From Euperipatoides rowelli (taxonomy: Eukaryota > Onychophora > Udeonychophora > Euonychophora > Peripatopsidae), in assembly GCA_003024985.2 (NCBI GenBank), contig PXIH01S0017284.1: DNA of 10,308 bases. One strand, written 5' to 3'. Made by a program: the position numbers and the translations under genes. Under the pieces are notes generated by a model. It ran no database searches. It was not told the DNA's origin and saw only the letters and a program-made list of their open reading frames with translations. Every line of letters begins with the position of its first letter. Position 1 is the stretch's first letter. Positions 8,560 through 10,308 of this stretch are shown one piece after another.

Positions 8560-8768
8560 CTATAAAATATAAATAAATAAGTGCAATATTTCCGAAATTA
8601 TTAAAAAAAAAAATCTAAATGTAATAAAAAAAAAATTATTAACATGTACACTCTCACAAAAAAAAATTGAATTTTGAAAATAGAAATATCCTAAATATTT
8701 TATAAATCATTATAATTTAAAATTTAGTCCAATTTATAAGTCGTTAATACATTTTTATACTTATCACT

Positions 8769-8850
8769 AGTGCCGGATGTACATTTTTTGTGGTCTTAGA
8801 AATAAATATGAGGCCGTATCTGGCATAAATGACAAACATCCAAGACCCTG
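8769..8850. mobile_element. Short hAT-like non-autonomous element (MITE), degenerate
   Basis: The ends are imperfect inverted repeats. The left arm is TAGTGCCGGATGT (8768-8780). The right arm reads CAGGGTCTTGGATGT as reverse complement (8850-8836). They share the CAGNG-like tip typical of hAT ends and the GGATGT core, with a two-base indel. Flanking octamers TTATCACT (8761-8768) and ATAACACT (8851-8858) match at 6 of 8 positions, as expected for an aged 8-bp hAT target duplication. At about 82 bp it can encode nothing. It lies in the proposed kinase intron about 210 bp upstream of the acceptor. Confidence 0.38.
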
Positions 8851-9149
8851 ATAACACTAAATTAGTTAAATAAATTTTTAAATAAGTAAAGCTGGGTACT
8901 TTTCGATTAAAAAAAAATATATTTATTACGGTATTAACAGTTTATGAAATCAATTACAAAAAATTATCTATTTAAACATTTTTTTTCTGGATTTATCTCT
9001 GACAAATGTATTGATCCCATTATCAAATTAAACTTTTCTAGAAAAACTTATCGCTCTCCAAGCACAAATAGAGAAAGATGTTAATATTTTTTGAGACATA
9101 GAGCACGTTTGCGATCGTTTTTTATTACTTTTAACCTTCAGATTGAACT

Positions 9150-9160
9150 CCCCCCCCCCC
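9150..9160 (+). repeat. Poly-C tract (C11)
   Basis: Eleven C residues precede TCTCC. The minus strand, which is the proposed transcript strand, carries G11 in a purine-rich patch. This is the second long C run of the window. Confidence 0.85.
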
Positions 9161-9362
9161 TCTCCACAGAAGGTGGTTACCGGTACCATTAATCATAAAA
9201 ATATATGAAAACTAGCACGTTCAGAAAGCTAAATTGAACCATGCCCTCTGGAATTAGATAATTCCTTATTGGAAATATCATCATGTAATAAAATAATTAA
9301 ATTAAAAAATAAGCAGCACAAATTTATGAGACATAAAACAGTCCCCGAAAACTCCTGAAGCC

Positions 9363-9378
9363 CTTGGCTGTAGCCAAG
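9363..9378. repeat. Tight 7-bp hairpin
   Basis: CTTGGCT (9363-9369) and AGCCAAG (9372-9378) are perfect inverted copies around GT. It is a small fold inside the proposed kinase intron, with no assigned role. Confidence 0.5.
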
Positions 9379-10308
9379 ATAAATTCGCACTGTATCATTA
9401 ATGTGTAATGGTAAACAAAGAAAGCTATACTGTAGGCTATATTATGGTCAGGGCTTAATTTTAGAAGGAATTGAGTTTCATAACTTAATTAGAAAGAAAT
9501 TTGAAATAATTTTGAATAAAAACTGTATAAACTAAAAAAATTATTACCATACTTCAGTATTAGTTATACACCGCTTACAAATATAGTTGGGCAGCAGAAC
9601 TTAATAACCGATTATCGATTAATCATTAGTACTAATTGTGGCTAACTTATTAATCAAGCCTATTTTTCAAATAAAATAAAAAATAAAAGTGCATTTCAAA
9701 TTATGAACACATCACACTCGAGTTGAGAAAAAGTACTTAATTTTCTATTTCCTTTTTTGTCAGTACAGTGCATAAATAAAAAAAGATCGATAAACGGAAA
9801 AGACAAAATTGACTGTTCAGCCTAAGTCTGAACAACTTTATTTTTTTGTACCCATAAATAAATATAAAATCTAGAACTAAGAAAAAGTTTGAAGAGTAAG
9901 GTACTGTAGGTACCATAGGAGGGGGAGTGATAAAGTAGGACAATTAAGGTGGGACACCAGGGAAAAATAGTTAAAATTGCTTGAAAAATCGATTTTGGGA
10001 TTTCATTTTCAAAATCTCCATTCAATTTTAAATAAAATGGTATTAAATTTAACATGAAATGTAATGTTTATTGTGCCAAAATAATCAATTTAGCAACCCT
10101 ATGTCATGAAATTTTCATCAACTAATTGGAAAAATTAAAAACAAAAAGCAAAATTATACCAACTTTACCGACTTGTAACTTTATTATTCATTTGAATAAA
10201 TCGATCGGGTTTTTTTTTTAAATTTAAATTAAAGTGTCCTCTATTGAAATAAAATCTTCATATTAATTCTATAAGGTTTTTTACTGTGTGGTCCAGTGTG
10301 AGAGAACG

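Larger units (their letters stand above)
8560..10308 (-). other. Last intron of the CDK5-like gene (right part only)
   Basis: The 3' splice site is the minus-strand ...ttattttatag ending at 8560, preceded by several T tracts between about 8580 and 8670. I searched the rest of the window on the minus strand for the expected upstream C-lobe exon and saw nothing like it, so the intron is probably longer than 1.7 kb. Within it are a hAT-like short element, a poly-C tract and a small hairpin. The minus-strand open frames near 9325-9500 and 9737-10055 are AT-rich, low in complexity and not recognisable; I do not call them. Confidence 0.5.

Noticed and set aside
9325-9500. Minus-strand open frame of about 55 codons in the proposed kinase intron
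   Set aside because: Length is within chance expectation for AT-rich DNA, no splice signals pair with it, and it does not resemble a kinase C-lobe exon.
9737-10055. Two overlapping minus-strand frames of 68 and 77 codons
   Set aside because: Both are rich in Phe, Leu, Ile and Tyr from T-rich sequence, overlap each other, and match nothing I recognise; taken as chance frames.
9920-10185. Possible DNA transposon with GGTGGGACACC at one end and GGTAAAGTTGG-like sequence at the other
   Set aside because: The putative ends align poorly as inverted repeats and no target-site duplication was found.
1-10308. tRNA, rRNA, CRISPR, prophage or operon-like content
   Set aside because: No cloverleaf, spaced repeat array, bacterial ribosome-binding pattern or packed genes were seen; the sequence is eukaryotic.

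Overview
The window is strongly AT-rich eukaryotic DNA with long homopolymer tracts, decayed mobile-element sequence and short coding islands that look like exons. There is no operon-like packing. It suggests an AT-rich invertebrate animal; I cannot name the species or phylum. Most of the window does not code. None of the uninterrupted frames of 60-90 codons resembles a whole gene, and frames of that length are expected by chance in DNA this rich in A and T.

Two regions can be identified. Bases 1 to about 1335 carry, on the minus strand, a broken non-LTR retrotransposon of the Jockey/CR1-like type. The order linker, RT N-terminus, palm motifs and post-catalytic block can be read from high to low coordinates, with in-frame stops and frame changes, and the element runs off the left edge. 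At 8461-8559 on the minus strand lies what looks like the last coding exon of a cyclin-dependent kinase, closest by eye to CDK5. It has a good splice acceptor, a stop codon and a 3' UTR-like stretch with polyadenylation signals. Everything to its right (8560-10308) would then be the last intron of that gene, with the earlier exons outside the window. A short hAT-like terminal-inverted-repeat element (8769-8850) sits in that intron.

Between these anchors (1336-8100), a few plus-strand pieces look like possible exons or gene relics: 2136-2250 with splice signals on both sides, a GC-richer decayed frame at 2477-2981, 5197-5297, and 6304-6401. I recognise none of them and cannot link them into one gene. 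The rest is intergenic or intronic AT-rich DNA containing several inverted repeats, the best being a 52-bp near-perfect palindrome at 3023-3074. It also holds poly-C, poly-A and short tandem tracts.

I looked for a novel system (repeat arrays, clustered unknown genes, RNA genes) and found none. The window reads as ordinary animal intergenic and intronic sequence with one real exon and transposon debris.
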